Part shown: one piece after another, positions 21,874 to 31,268 of the stretch
Layout of the letters: each line of letters begins with the position of its first letter
How positions within the stretch are numbered: position 1 is the first letter of the stretch
Assembly (NCBI GenBank): GCA_946965045.2
Contig: OX337228.1
Span: forward strand, 2,418,001 to 2,482,000
Origin: Epithemia pelagica
Lineage: Eukaryota > Bacillariophyta > Bacillariophyceae > Surirellales > Surirellaceae
Length of the DNA: 64,000 nt
Reading direction: 5' to 3'
Notes under the pieces: model-generated
Database searches by the model: none
Told to the model about the DNA's origin: nothing
The model's input: only the letters and a program-made list of their open reading frames with translations
Position numbers and translations under genes: made by a program

Positions 21874-22653
21874 TTAAGCTTCGGTCTCCGAATCCTCACC
21901 CTCTTCCGAATGATCAGAGTCGCTTCCAGGCTCAGATGGGGCAGCACAAGCAACAGAAGAAGGGGAATCACCTTCAGCCAGGTGGTTCTCGACCTCGGCA
22001 CGCAAAGGGTAGATAGTTGCACGATGGTCCTCGATGGTATGGACCTCGTGGATGTAGGCAACGTAGTTATCTAGGCGTACAACGTTAGGAGGCAGAGGGC
22101 AAGTCGTCGCGTTCACGACGTGGATGGTATTGTAGTATCCAGTTGGGCGCTCGAAGGTTAGGAAGCGGAGGTGGACAGTACGGATGGGGTTGCCCGAGAG
22201 GGCGGCAAAGATGAGGCGACGCCTCGGAGAACGATGAAGTTGGTCGTTCAGACGGTCAATGTCTTCTTGGTCGACGATGTGGGTCACCGATTGGAACTGG
22301 CGTTCGATCTGGGTCTCCCCACGGATGATCTCGGGATCGAAGGTCGAACAAGTTGGTTGGCGGAAGTACTTGATATGATCAGCAATCAACCGGGTGGTAC
22401 GACGGGATCGAGAAGGGACGAGCCGACGAGGCGGACTCGGGGGCCGAAGCAACGGCGCAGGGATTGGAGCGTGAGGCTGGGTTGGAGTCTCGAATGGGTT
22501 GCTGTTGGAACTGTCGACGGAGATGTTGACCGATGTGTTGGCTGCCTTCGGCGTCGGCACCAGTTCCTGCTGCACCAGGGTATCGGGCTGCCCGGGATGC
22601 AGGTTGGCTCGATAGATCTGTCGTACAGGAGTGATAATCTCGTTAGTATCCAT
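21874..22653 (-). CDS. Unknown 259-aa leader ORF of inner retrotransposon
   Basis: The ATG at 22653 lies only 37 bp inside the 5' LTR boundary, so this is the first ORF on the genomic RNA, ahead of gag-pol. The protein has a proline-rich section near residues 55-85 with basic R-R-L-V-P-S-R-S-R-R-T-T-R. A central part (about 90-210) could be folded, and the C-terminal 30 residues are very acidic. No protease, RT, envelope, chromodomain or zinc-knuckle motif is recognisable, nor a signal peptide. It could be a captured or element-specific accessory protein, or a regulatory upstream ORF. The function is not known to me. Confidence 0.65.
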   Translation of the reverse strand: MDTNEIITPVRQIYRANLHPGQPDTLVQQELVPTPKAANTSVNISVDSSNSNPFETPTQPHAPIPAPLLRPPSPPRRLVPSRSRRTTRLIADHIKYFRQPTCSTFDPEIIRGETQIERQFQSVTHIVDQEDIDRLNDQLHRSPRRRLIFAALSGNPIRTVHLRFLTFERPTGYYNTIHVVNATTCPLPPNVVRLDNYVAYIHEVHTIEDHRATIYPLRAEVENHLAEGDSPSSVACAAPSEPGSDSDHSEEGEDSETEA

Positions 22654-22689
22654 GAAACCACAAGGAAATAAGCTTTGAGACTGTTAATC

Positions 22690-23472
22690 TGTTACAATTC
22701 TTTCTGAATCGTAGGGACATTGATGCTCGGTAGAGCAGACAATCAGGTAGGTCACCAACCGATACAAGCTTCTCAGGGTCAGAGAAGCAAGCAAGTCGAA
22801 GTCTATCAGAAGGATAGTCGGGACACAAAAGAGGATGTGATAAATGGTGATATTGTTAGATTGTGTGTTGATTACTACGATAGGTCTACGTGAAATGTTC
22901 GGTCCTGCCAAGGGTCATGTGTCATAGGTTCTTGGCGGCAACAGGTTTGGAATAGTTGGAGTTGATTCATGTGATGTATATGACATGTATATGTGGGCGG
23001 ATAACATATACAGGGTCAACAGCTCTTGCTTTGGGTTGGCATAGTTGTTTTCATGGCGCGCAGCTTGTTGACAATTTGGAGATTGTGGGAATGGAAATAT
23101 GGTCTCGCGTGATCGTGTGTCGTGCTTGGGATACTTAGACCGTTGGATCGGATAGATGCCGATAGCGCTCGGATGTCGCTTGGGCGCGCTCGATGATTTC
23201 GGGCGCGTACGCTTAGGGCGTTAGTATAATGTCCGAGCAACGGCCAAATTTATGTCCGTTGTAATACCGCACGACCCAGTTTAGTCTTGAGAGTGAGTTC
23301 GTCAATCTATTCTCACTTTTCATGATTTGCGAAGAAATATAGGTCGATATAGCGCGAAGCTAGGAAACATAGCTCGAAGCTAGAGGGCATGATGCGATAG
23401 CACGAGGCTATGTGACATGGGGAATCGATGAGATGTAGAATCTAACCACCATAGACGGTGAGAATTCTAACA
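22690..23472 (-). repeat. 5' LTR of inner element (783 bp)
   Basis: It matches 15089-15871 and starts TGTTAG and ends GTAACA on the element strand. Transcription of the element should begin within it. The bases just downstream (22689-22672, minus) read GATTAACAGTCTC, a weak candidate primer-binding site. Confidence 0.95.
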
Positions 23473-23477
23473 ACCCC
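23473..23477. repeat. Target-site duplication ACCCC, right side of inner element
   Basis: It matches 15084-15088 and marks the right integration junction in the outer gag. Confidence 0.9.
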
Positions 23478-23708
23478 TGGATTGTTGATCGTTGCTGGTT
23501 GTCCAGCTAAGCCTGCATCTGGATTGGCGATACGGCCACCAGGTTTGCGGCAGTTCTCACATATCGTTGCAATATCATCGTCTGTAAGGCCCGTGAAATC
23601 ATCGGGACCCTGTAATCCTTGTGCATTGATTGCTGTACGGACACTGTTCTCGGTAATACCGAGTGTTCCATTTAAGTAGTTATTGAATGCTGCTAAAGCT
23701 GCTGCCAT
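23473..23708 (-). pseudogene. gag: Outer-element gag, 5' part (cut by inner insertion)
   Basis: The likely start is the ATG at 23708, giving M-A-A-A-L-A-A-F-N-N; an in-frame ATG 14 codons upstream is less gag-like. The 78 codons encode an alanine-rich helix and a small region with D-D-I-A-T-I-C-E-N-C-R. They then meet the inner LTR. The frame resumes at 15083 with no loss, so the insertion is the only disruption at this locus. Confidence 0.85.
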
Positions 23709-24163
23709 GGTTAGGACTCTTTTCTGTGCTTCTGTGCTTCGACTTGTCAAACTTGGCCAGCCAACAATGAGCCAAGCGTGAGAGAGGGAGGAACAACAAC
23801 GTTAGATTGAGGATCACGGACTGCCATGCCCGTTGGACATGCCAAAAGATTACTTATGCCTGCATGCGTTGAATGACTCAACTGGGGAAGAAACTGTACA
23901 TGAGACAGATCCCACGCGTTGGGTATGGACATTTTCGTCGTCGATCCAGCAGCATAGGATCCTGTCTTGGCACGTCTGCCGGGGTGCTCTTTGGTAACAT
24001 GCGCGTAAGGGCTGACCATGAACCTGATGATGGACGTGGACTGCTGCAATCACACGTATCATACACATCATCTGTGAGCGACATAACCTCTCTCTGTTGG
24101 TTAGCCAGATATTTTGAACCTTCCCAGGTTGTCCTTCTTGGGTGTGTCTTGGGTCTGATAAAC
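23709..24163 (-). other. 5' leader of outer element
   Basis: About 450 bp between the 5' terminal repeat and gag. No convincing ORF is seen. The first bases next to the repeat are the candidate primer-binding site. Confidence 0.5.
24151..24163 (-). promoter_or_regulatory. Candidate primer-binding site of outer element
   Basis: On the minus strand GTTTATCAGACCC follows the 5' terminal repeat. TTTATCAGACCC also occurs at 59986-59997 just before the gag of the third element. It resembles the TATCAGA core of the initiator-Met tRNA site used by many copia elements. Confidence 0.6.
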
Positions 24164-24295
24164 CAAAAGAAACTACTGTCTACGGTACGAAAACGGAGGA
24201 CGGTTCTAAAATTGTGTTTACGATGACCGTGAGCAACTCTCATCCCAACGAGCTATCCCAGCGCCAATTTTGGCCGGTCACCTGTGTCTTTTCTT
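24164..24295 (-). repeat. 5' terminal repeat (short LTR) of outer element
   Basis: It is the 132-bp partner of 9481-9612, with one visible difference. Element-strand ends are AAGAAAAG and CTTTTG rather than TG...CA. Confidence 0.75.
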
Positions 24296-24300
24296 GCAAA
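24296..24300. repeat. Target-site duplication GCAAA, right side of outer element
   Basis: It matches 9476-9480. It also forms the start of the inverted-repeat sequence that follows. Confidence 0.7.
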
Positions 24301-24403
24301 AGTTGGAGCCAACTTTTGCAGCCCCAAAAGCTGAAACATCGTTGAACCCGGATTTGAGGTCCTATTTCCGGGTTTTCCGTGACGTGTCACGCTCCAACTT
24401 TTG
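24297..24403. repeat. 107-bp inverted-repeat (MITE-like) sequence
   Basis: CAAAAGTTGGAG at 24297-24308 and CTCCAACTTTTG at 24392-24403 are perfect 12-bp inverted repeats. GCAAAAGTTGG/CCAACTTTTGC at 24296-24319 forms a second, tight palindrome. CAACTTTTG also lies just left of the outer element (about 9465), so that element entered palindromic DNA. It could be a small DNA-transposon relic. Confidence 0.45.
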
Positions 24404-24893
24404 TTTTGCAGATGCTGAAGGAACGGCCTAAGTGAGTTTGGAAATGTCGGCATGCGAGACGCCGGCCCGACGTGATATAGACTCACGCGGCGGGCCAGCG
24501 ACAGCAGCGGTACATTATCATAAGAGGCATAAGGTACATAGAGGTAGTTGCAGCCAAAGCTAGCAGAGCTATTGTACTCCTACGAGGAGCTAATCATAGG
24601 AGTACGCCTCCAGTAGATGCTCTCTAGCTAGGAGTACTGGACGTTTAGGAGCCACATTCTTATTCACCTTGAAGGAGTCTGCGAAGACAAAGGGACGTTG
24701 AGCTCTGCTCAAGAGTGGGTTTGTAGCGGAGAATTTAAGGTCCAAGCTCAGCAAAGTTCCAGCGACACCACGCAAAAAGATTCGAGAAGACAACCACCCG
24801 TGCTTTTCTACCTTCCCCAGGACACAAAGCTACTTATGCACAGAGATCGGGAAAACAGAACTCAGTACCGTTGGGATCGCAGTTTCCTGACGT
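24404..24893. other. Intergenic region downstream of the Phe-tRNA synthetase gene
   Basis: Nearly 500 bp with no supported ORF. It has a 9-bp hairpin, GTACTCCTA (24574-24582) with TAGGAGTAC (24597-24605), and a GGCCCG/CGGGCC pair near 24465-24500. Either could mark old repeat DNA or a 3'-end structure. Confidence 0.4.
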
Positions 24894-26099
24894 TTAGCGG
24901 AGCTCCACTTTCAAGTCTTCTGCCGCTTGATAACGAACTTCGCTTTGTAGGTTGTCAATCTCCTCGTTGGTCAAGTTTCTGTCCATGGATCGATAGGAAA
25001 TGCGATAGCAATGCGATGTTCGATTGGTTTTTGGGTGGGTAAATGAGTCAATCAAATCAATCTGCTCAACCATATCGCCGGCGACACCTCTGACAAGTTC
25101 GTTGAAATCATTTACATGAAACTTGGGAGTAAGCCAGAAGCTAATGTCTTTGTAGCACGCGGGGTACTTGGAGTATGGTTGGAACTTCACAACTTCGCCA
25201 GAGGAGAATTGTGAGAGGAATCGTTTATCCTCTGTCCAAAACAGGCGAATGTCAGGGATTTGGAAGAGAACCATTGCCAATCGTTCAAGGCCAAGGCCAA
25301 ATGCCCATCCCTTGTCCTTTGGACGATCTGCATTTGACAGAATTTCGGGATGTACCACGCCACAGCCAAGAACTTCCAACCATTCATCCTGAAAGTAAAT
25401 CTCCAACTCGAAGCTGGGTTCTGTGAAAGGAAAATATGCATCCACCCAACGCATTTCTGTGGGTCCGAATAAGTGTGTGGCAAGGCCTTCTAAACCTTTC
25501 TTCAAGTCTGACTCCACCATTCTTATCTGCTCTTCCTCGGATTTTCCGGCCAGCTCATCGGGCTGGAAGATTTTCACTCCTTCTGTTTGATGAAACACAG
25601 GATAATGTGAGCGATCAATCTCATCTCTCCGATACACGTCTCCCGAGACGAGGAATTTATTCAAACCCTGTTTCAAAAGGTCTATTTGATGCGCTGATGT
25701 ATGAGTACGTAGAACTGTCTCGCTGTTGAGGTAGTACGTGTCGGATGGATTGCGGCTCACGTGATCCTTGGGAATACGAAGGAGATCAAAATTGTTGTTG
25801 GTGGAAACAATTGGAGACAAATCGTCAAATGTTTCGAATTCTGTCCCCCAATATGTTTGGATCTTGGACTGAAGGGTTTGTAACGGATGGTGTAAACGTC
25901 GATGAAGATTCGTTCCGACTCGTTTGACAATGGTAGGGGTGACGTTGCATTCAGGGTCCCCAAGAGAGAACTGCGAGATATCTGCTACTCTGTTACTCAC
26001 AAGGGACGACGATGAGGCACCTCTACGGAAAGTATGACGAGCTGTGTTGGCTTCTCGTCGGCAAAGAAAAAGGCGGCTGTTTCTGGTAACCAACATCAT
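24894..26099 (-). CDS. FARS2: Organellar phenylalanyl-tRNA synthetase
   Basis: This monomeric class II synthetase charges tRNA-Phe in organelles. The 401-aa product begins with about 45 residues rich in Arg and Ser and poor in acids, consistent with organelle targeting. The catalytic core follows: V-L-R-T-H-T-S-A-H-Q, motif 2 in V-Y-R-R-D-E-I-D-R-S-H with F-H-Q-T-E-G, and motif 3 in G-L-G-L-E-R-L-A-M. The C-terminal 95 residues are the ferredoxin-fold anticodon-binding (FDX-ACB) domain, including P-A-C-Y-K-D-I-S-F-W. Length fits the mitochondrial FARS2 family. In diatoms one such enzyme may serve both plastid and mitochondrion; that is inference. It is intact and a single exon is sufficient. 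Confidence 0.95.
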   Translation of the reverse strand: MMLVTRNSRLFLCRREANTARHTFRRGASSSSLVSNRVADISQFSLGDPECNVTPTIVKRVGTNLHRRLHHPLQTLQSKIQTYWGTEFETFDDLSPIVSTNNNFDLLRIPKDHVSRNPSDTYYLNSETVLRTHTSAHQIDLLKQGLNKFLVSGDVYRRDEIDRSHYPVFHQTEGVKIFQPDELAGKSEEEQIRMVESDLKKGLEGLATHLFGPTEMRWVDAYFPFTEPSFELEIYFQDEWLEVLGCGVVHPEILSNADRPKDKGWAFGLGLERLAMVLFQIPDIRLFWTEDKRFLSQFSSGEVVKFQPYSKYPACYKDISFWLTPKFHVNDFNELVRGVAGDMVEQIDLIDSFTHPKTNRTSHCYRISYRSMDRNLTNEEIDNLQSEVRYQAAEDLKVELR

Positions 26100-26327
26100 C
26101 GTCGTCTCCCGCCGCCAATTTGGATCTTGGGGATCTTGGAGAATGTGCGTGGGTCGGTGTCACTACTTGTCGTTTCAGTCGCTGTTTAGAGCTCATCAGT
26201 CGCATTTCGTTTTACATCAACCTATAGAGAGCAGAGCTATCCGTATTGTCGGCTGTATTAGTACTCCTCTAGTAGAAGTATATTCCTCCTATTCTCGCTT
26301 CTACAGAGTATCTACTATCCACTGGGT

Positions 26328-28295
26328 TCACGAGGGTACAAGTGGAATTGTTGTTTCCAATGCACTTTCGAGAAGATTTAGCCGATGATGTTCATCAGGT
26401 CGAGACGTCGTTGTGTCACTTGAAGTCCACTGATCTAAATTCGCTTGAATCGATACATAAAGACGCTTGAGTGGTTCCTTGTGTAAATGTGAGAGACTAG
26501 GTGGCCAGAGATTGCTTGGACTGTGCACTAGACTCCATAGACGGACCACGGAGAGGATCGAGACGCACAGTTCCGTCTGGTCAATCATTCGATCCCAGCC
26601 AGTCATTGGCGATGGTGACTGGGACGATGTCGCGTCCGGGAAACATTTTTCCATAATTTCACCCCAGAGGTCATCCAAGTATTGCCAAGCAGCGATTTGA
26701 CCCCCACTAACTTGATCAGACTCGTTTTCTTTGTCGTTGTGCTTATTCCAGAACACAAAAGGTCGCAGAAGATCCAGCAATTTAGGTTTGAAACCCGGTT
26801 GGGGACATGTATCGACCAAATGTTTCACCAATGACACTTGGTTGATTGGAACGTATTTGGAGAGCAGCGGTTTCATGAAAAAGGAAAAACACTGTGTTCC
26901 ATCTGGAAGATGATGTTGTGCCTCTGCTGGTTGGCTTGGACTGACCACGGAAACCGATGTCATTCGCAGAATGTGATTGGATAATAGCTGAAAGGTTTGG
27001 ACTGCAGCATGGTTGGGTCGTCCATCTTGGTTCTTTGGGGTTGTTCTTAGAACTAGGGTTGCACGTGGGGTCACTTCCAACAACGACCGCAACAATTTAA
27101 ACGCCAAGATCTGACTGGACAGATTCTCCTCCTCCTCTAATAAAATAGGAACGTACGGGAAGAACAAATTCCACGAATAGATGGGATGCCACACCAACGG
27201 TCGGTAGTCCGTGTGGAATCCATGTGCCGCCAAAAGGGCAATCCCCTTATTGTCCCACACGGTATCCACATGACACACGTATTCCGTGCTCTCCTCGTAA
27301 GCGTCCTCATCATCATCTTGCCTCCAAGAACACCAATAGGACAACGCTGAGGACATTGTCTGTGAATCACCATCCCATTTTATATTTTCATGGTGGTCCC
27401 TTCGGTGGATGCTACGGGAAACATGGCACCACACCAAGTCAAAGCGTCCTTCGAGGATGACATTGATACATTCCAGCAAAGTCAGCACCATAGAGTCACC
27501 CGGCCCCGCAATTTTTGTCACGTGACACCTCTTATCGCCACTTTCGCTGTCAATTTGGTGATAACCATGATACAATACGATCAATTGAACCACAATGTTT
27601 ATCGCACTGGCTACAATTGCAGCAGCCAACTTTGGATTACGCTGCAGGGGTTCATGCGAGAGAAGAACGCGGCGAACACACCATATACTGGGAATCATGT
27701 AGCTGGCGACTAAGTTGATACTTGAGGACAGGAAACCATCATCGACCAGCTGCACGTTGTAATCTGGCGGGACGAATCTCCTTTGAAAGAGTTGCATGGT
27801 TTCAAACAAGAGACTCTTCCAGCGCTTCAAGTATTTTCCAGGGTTCTCCTTACATTGTCGAAGAGAATAACAACACAGCAGCAAGCACGTCATCCGAAAG
27901 AGCACTCCACGTTGAAAAGACGCGGGAGACAGACATGAATCTATCGTGTTTGCTTTGTCAAAGTGTATGGCTTGCGATGCAATAGCGTGTATCTGAAAGG
28001 CCGATATGACATCGTCTTGAGCCAGGAGTAATCCTATCCGTTTCCATTCGACAATCCATTCCTGAAGGCTTACGTTCCCTCTATCTGGACATGCAACATC
28101 CGCACCGTTCTCACAGGTAAGGCATATCCAGATTAAACGAGGTAAACCGTGGTGCAATTCGATGTTCGTTGACAATAAGGACGAAGATTCTGGTTCTGGA
28201 TGATCTCTTTCTACAGAATCGACCAAACTCGACAGACGGGTTAAAAAAGACTGCAGGTGATCTTCACCCTCTGGAGCTGTTGTTGTTGCATCCAT
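26328..28295 (-). CDS. Helical protein, possibly glomulin/ALF4-like
   Basis: The 655-aa protein is mostly helical, with many short Leu-rich helices and no signal peptide. The region from about residue 390 to 540 has features that recall the glomulin/ALF4 (YAP-binding) family. These are an F-F-P-Y-V-P segment, L-A-F-K-L-L-R-S-L-L, and V-S-L-V-K-H-L-V-D-T-C-P followed by L-L-D-L-L-R-P-F-V. Glomulin binds the RING protein RBX1 and restrains cullin ligases. The resemblance is by eye and weak, so a generic helical-repeat protein is the safer description. It is co-directional with and 228 bp upstream of FARS2, with its own start and no sign of a shared transcript. Confidence 0.45.
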   Translation of the reverse strand: MDATTTAPEGEDHLQSFLTRLSSLVDSVERDHPEPESSSLLSTNIELHHGLPRLIWICLTCENGADVACPDRGNVSLQEWIVEWKRIGLLLAQDDVISAFQIHAIASQAIHFDKANTIDSCLSPASFQRGVLFRMTCLLLCCYSLRQCKENPGKYLKRWKSLLFETMQLFQRRFVPPDYNVQLVDDGFLSSSINLVASYMIPSIWCVRRVLLSHEPLQRNPKLAAAIVASAINIVVQLIVLYHGYHQIDSESGDKRCHVTKIAGPGDSMVLTLLECINVILEGRFDLVWCHVSRSIHRRDHHENIKWDGDSQTMSSALSYWCSWRQDDDEDAYEESTEYVCHVDTVWDNKGIALLAAHGFHTDYRPLVWHPIYSWNLFFPYVPILLEEEENLSSQILAFKLLRSLLEVTPRATLVLRTTPKNQDGRPNHAAVQTFQLLSNHILRMTSVSVVSPSQPAEAQHHLPDGTQCFSFFMKPLLSKYVPINQVSLVKHLVDTCPQPGFKPKLLDLLRPFVFWNKHNDKENESDQVSGGQIAAWQYLDDLWGEIMEKCFPDATSSQSPSPMTGWDRMIDQTELCVSILSVVRLWSLVHSPSNLWPPSLSHLHKEPLKRLYVSIQANLDQWTSSDTTTSRPDEHHRLNLLESALETTIPLVPS

Positions 28296-28740
28296 TCTGC
28301 CGGTCTCCTTTCGTTATTGTTTTGGACTCTCGCCATGGTCCAAATGAAAATGTACGCCCGCCGTCCGTTTGCACGCGCTCCGATGGGGGACTTGGGGACC
28401 AACTCTTATTCAACACAAAAGCTACGCAACAGTTGGAGGTTGGATGGAGGGTCTTTTAGAATACCTCTAGCCGTAAGGTACTCCTCGAAGGGGCCCCGAC
28501 CCCCGACGGCCATAGGAGGTATCAGGGCTAGAATTACCGTCAAAGAGTACATGGCAATTAATATTTTCAGCATATATAGAACCAAACACTTTGAGAGAGC
28601 AATATGATCTTCAGTGTCATCTATTTATGGGGAGATTGAACGGATAGATTATTTCTTGTTTGCTGTGCTTTCATATTTTGCCAGCAGATGAATCACGGTG
28701 TCCTCTTTCCACTTCAATAGAAGAGCATGTAAAAGAATCC
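28296..28740. other. Intergenic region (445 bp)
   Basis: It lies between the glomulin-like gene start and the 3' end of the cystatin gene. A G/C-rich patch near 28485-28510 contains GGGGCCCC. No gene is supported. Confidence 0.4.
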
Positions 28741-29274
28741 TCAATTACCACCATCGACAGTCACTTCTTGAGCATCGTCATTAATGGTCGCCAAGGCTAA
28801 CTCACAAGGTAATTCTTTGTTCCAGCTGCTAATCGACAATTCACCAAAGTGATCATATATTGTGACACCAAACGAGCCCACACAAGCTTTTGACACAGGA
28901 TCCTGCAGTAATATAATCAGACGGTAGTTTTTCCCCGCCACCACTTGTTCATAGGCGCGAATAATTTGGAAAGCAAACGAAGTGGTCGGGGAGACAGAGG
29001 TCGAGGTCTCCATGAAGCTGTATTTTTGATCGGCTTCAGACAAATGATCAACAGCCAGTTTCGCTGACAAGACAATACGTTCGTCTTTCACTGGTTCATC
29101 CACACGCTTGTACGATCCAACCATGTTCCGAACATCCTGGTCATTACCGTTATCAATTCTTGATCCTTCGTCAGATCCTGCGGCTGCTTCAACCGAAGCG
29201 GGAAAGAAATCATAATATTCCATTGATAATAGAAGGAAGATAAGAAGAATAAGACTTTTTTGGTCCATTGTCAT
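28741..29274 (-). CDS. Secreted cystatin-type cysteine protease inhibitor
   Basis: Cystatins block papain-like proteases. The first ATG is at 29274, giving 177 aa, and the frame upstream of it has only a GTG. Residues 5-32 are a hydrophobic signal peptide ending near V-E-A-A-A. One cystatin domain follows a short acidic linker. It has a conserved G in M-V-G-S-Y, the helix E-R-I-V-L-S-A-K-L-A-V, the inhibitory loop Q-V-V-A-G at residues 110-114, and a second-loop S-W near the C-terminus where family members often have P-W. Two cysteines late in the domain could pair. It is divergent from the gene at 29605. The target protease is unknown. Confidence 0.85.
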   Translation of the reverse strand: MTMDQKSLILLIFLLLSMEYYDFFPASVEAAAGSDEGSRIDNGNDQDVRNMVGSYKRVDEPVKDERIVLSAKLAVDHLSEADQKYSFMETSTSVSPTTSFAFQIIRAYEQVVAGKNYRLIILLQDPVSKACVGSFGVTIYDHFGELSISSWNKELPCELALATINDDAQEVTVDGGN

Positions 29275-29604
29275 GGTTCTTGTTCTGTGTTCTTTCACGA
29301 GGAGGGATCAAAGTTTTTTATTCGCTCTCATCATTTCATTCGTAGTGTCACTGTCACCGAGAAAATCCGGGTTATTTTATGGATTGCACCGCTCTATAAT
29401 TCCGCGCGCGCTGCCATGCTTCCATCACGCCAGGCGACAATGCCGCAAAATACGGCGCTACACTTTTAATTATTTGCTCCTTTGGCGATTGTCCAACAAA
29501 GCGACAAAATTACAGAGCCGTAAGACGACACATCAATCACCGCTTGTTGACCAAGTTGCTCTTAAAGGAGGCTGCTCTGCTACTCTTTGTATACCAATGC
29601 AATA
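29275..29604. promoter_or_regulatory. Divergent promoter region between cystatin and a secreted-protein gene
   Basis: Only 330 bp separate the two divergent ATGs. A shared bidirectional promoter is likely, although no specific motif can be assigned. Confidence 0.4.
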
Positions 29605-30840
29605 ATGAATACGTCAATGCTTTTGCAACTTCTAAAAGTTGCGCTGTTGGCCATGGCCACGGCCAAAGTTGATGGGAAAAGCAATTCGAACTACTATCCG
29701 AGCGACTTGGGGATGTCTGACGCCAACATAGGGAAGAAGATGTACTGGGCAACGGCTCTGGATATTCTTGATGACGTATCCCAGTTTGATGCTTTATATG
29801 TTACACATCACAACTGCGCGTAAGTTCTCTGTGTGTAAATGAGTTCAACCACGCAAATTGACGCATTTCCCTAACATTGTTTCCGGTCATCTTTTCAAAA
29901 CAGCTGGAGCTCCTACACTGTGGGATGCGGTGCAGAAGTAAATGATGATCAACTATGGTACATGGAATTGTCTCCCTGTTTCCGTGCGAACGCTGCCTTT
30001 TCGTTGTATGGAATTCTCAAAGGAGAGAAAGATCGAGGATGCAGTCGCAAAACCTTCATCAATTCGTTCATGACATCTACGGGTATTGAGGATTTTACTA
30101 ATGCCATGGTCGCCGCTGGAAAGAGCTTCACGAGTGCTTATAACGGCGGAAACGGATATCCCGGAGGTGTAACATCGTCCTGTGCTGTCATTTCCGAACA
30201 GGGTCAAGACAATGGAGGAGGGGCTATGCTAAATGACTACTACAACAGTTATGGCGTGGCATGCTCATCATCTGGACAATACATGTCATCATTCTTTAAA
30301 GGTGCTTTTTGTAGCGACACAGAACTAATTGGAACAAAAGATGACTTGGACACATTCAACGAGGAAATATCGAATATCAAATGCGTTCCAATATACAGAT
30401 CCAGTGGACAACGGCGTGCAGAAGATGCCAACGGTTATGACAACAGCCCTCTGTTCCTTCTTGTAAACAGCCAAACATGCAGTGTAGCAGAATATCCAAA
30501 AAGTTGTCCTGATCCATTTGGAAAGGTGAAACAGTACGAGAAAGCTTTGGCTTTATCCACAGGACAAAGACACAACAAGCGCAACGAAAGGATTCGGTTG
30601 GCAGTCTCTTGGATGCTGCTGCTACTTGGCATTAGTGCCTTATCTGTACCTGCATTCATATCGCGAAGAAGAAAACATAAGCGGAAGCAGGGGGTGGAGG
30701 ACGACAGGAGTGTCAAGAAGAGAACTTTGTGGCAACGTTTCATGCATTCAATGAAGAAGAAACAAAGACCTTCATCTCATTACAGTGGTGGTACGACCAA
30801 CAGTGGCAGGAACTCTACTACATCCTCAATAACCGCATGA
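29605..30840 (+). CDS. Secreted single-pass membrane protein, Cys-rich ectodomain (unknown function)
   Basis: Two exons, 29605-29819 and 29904-30840, are joined by an 84-nt intron (GTAAGT...CAG) that keeps frame, giving 383 aa. The start is the first ATG; the frame upstream has only TTG. Residues 1-22 are a signal peptide. The ectodomain of about 270 residues has many cysteines spread through it (for example H-H-N-C, S-P-C-F, R-G-C-S, T-S-S-C), suggesting disulfides. A hydrophobic helix near residue 310 (W-M-L-L-L-L-G-I-S-A-L) is followed by a basic cytoplasmic tail of Lys, Arg and Ser. I recognise no family. The layout fits a type I plasma-membrane or endomembrane protein. Confidence 0.75.
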
Positions 30841-31268
30841 GGAAAGGGGACAAAAATTTCAGGCAGCACTATATCTGACAAGACGCGCATCGAAAGAAGA
30901 GAAGACAAAGAAAACAAAAATGTTGGTGGGGAGATCGCTGTGTCCCGTTTGTTTGTTGATTTCATGGTGGTTTTGTATACTGGAGGTCGAAACCGCATCT
31001 CTCCTTCTCATGCAGCTCATGTGCGCATTGTGTAAAATTTGATTGTGACCCGCGGCCTTTTAGGGCCGGGTGAAGGTCCCTCTTTCCAGTAGTGCCGCAT
31101 GTACTTACTCTAAACTCTTATAGGCTATTACTCGTCCAACATCATTGGAGTGTTTCGTTTACGTCAGTCACCTGTTCGAAACCATATACTCGGAACGTTC
31201 CTCTATGAAACAATTTCTGGAGGGCAACCTGTTTTGTCACAAAGAAAATGAAAAGAAAACGTCCATGA
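30841..31268. other. Intergenic region between convergent genes
   Basis: 428 bp with a short palindromic G/C patch near 31050 (GCGGCCTTTTAGGGCCG). No ORF here is convincing. Confidence 0.4.

Larger units (their letters stand above)
15089..23472 (-). mobile_element. Inner Ty1/copia-type LTR retrotransposon nested in gag of the outer element
   Basis: Two matching 783-bp LTRs, an ACCCC duplication on both flanks and an undamaged gag-pol frame of 1895 codons define an 8384-bp minus-strand element. Apparent LTR identity implies very recent insertion, later than the outer element. Between the 5' LTR and gag-pol lies a 1.1-kb leader with a separate 259-codon ORF (21874-22653), unusual for Ty1/copia. 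A purine-rich tract directly precedes the 3' LTR. Protein motifs place it near, but in a different lineage from, the outer and right-edge elements. Confidence 0.95.
9481..24295 (-). mobile_element. Outer Ty1/copia-type LTR retrotransposon (CoDi-like), interrupted by a second element
   Basis: Terminal direct repeats at 9481-9612 and 24164-24295, a GCAAA target duplication and gag-pol genes on the minus strand define one element. It is 14.8 kb as it stands and about 6.4 kb without the inner insertion. Gene order is 5' repeat, gag, protease, integrase, reverse transcriptase, RNase H, 3' repeat, as in Ty1/copia. Repeats differ at one visible base, which suggests a young insertion. The inner element at 15089-23472 sits in gag and duplicates ACCCC. 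Apart from that and one in-frame UGA, the reading frame is undamaged. Resemblance to diatom CoDi elements is judged from the protein motifs. Confidence 0.88.

Noticed and set aside
22672-22689. Inner-element primer-binding site GATTAACAGTCTC as a separate feature
   Set aside because: It is in the right place but shows only loose similarity to known tRNA sites, so it is mentioned under the LTR only.
24253-24486. 77-aa minus-strand ORF right of the outer element
   Set aside because: It covers LTR and inverted-repeat DNA with no recognisable protein features.
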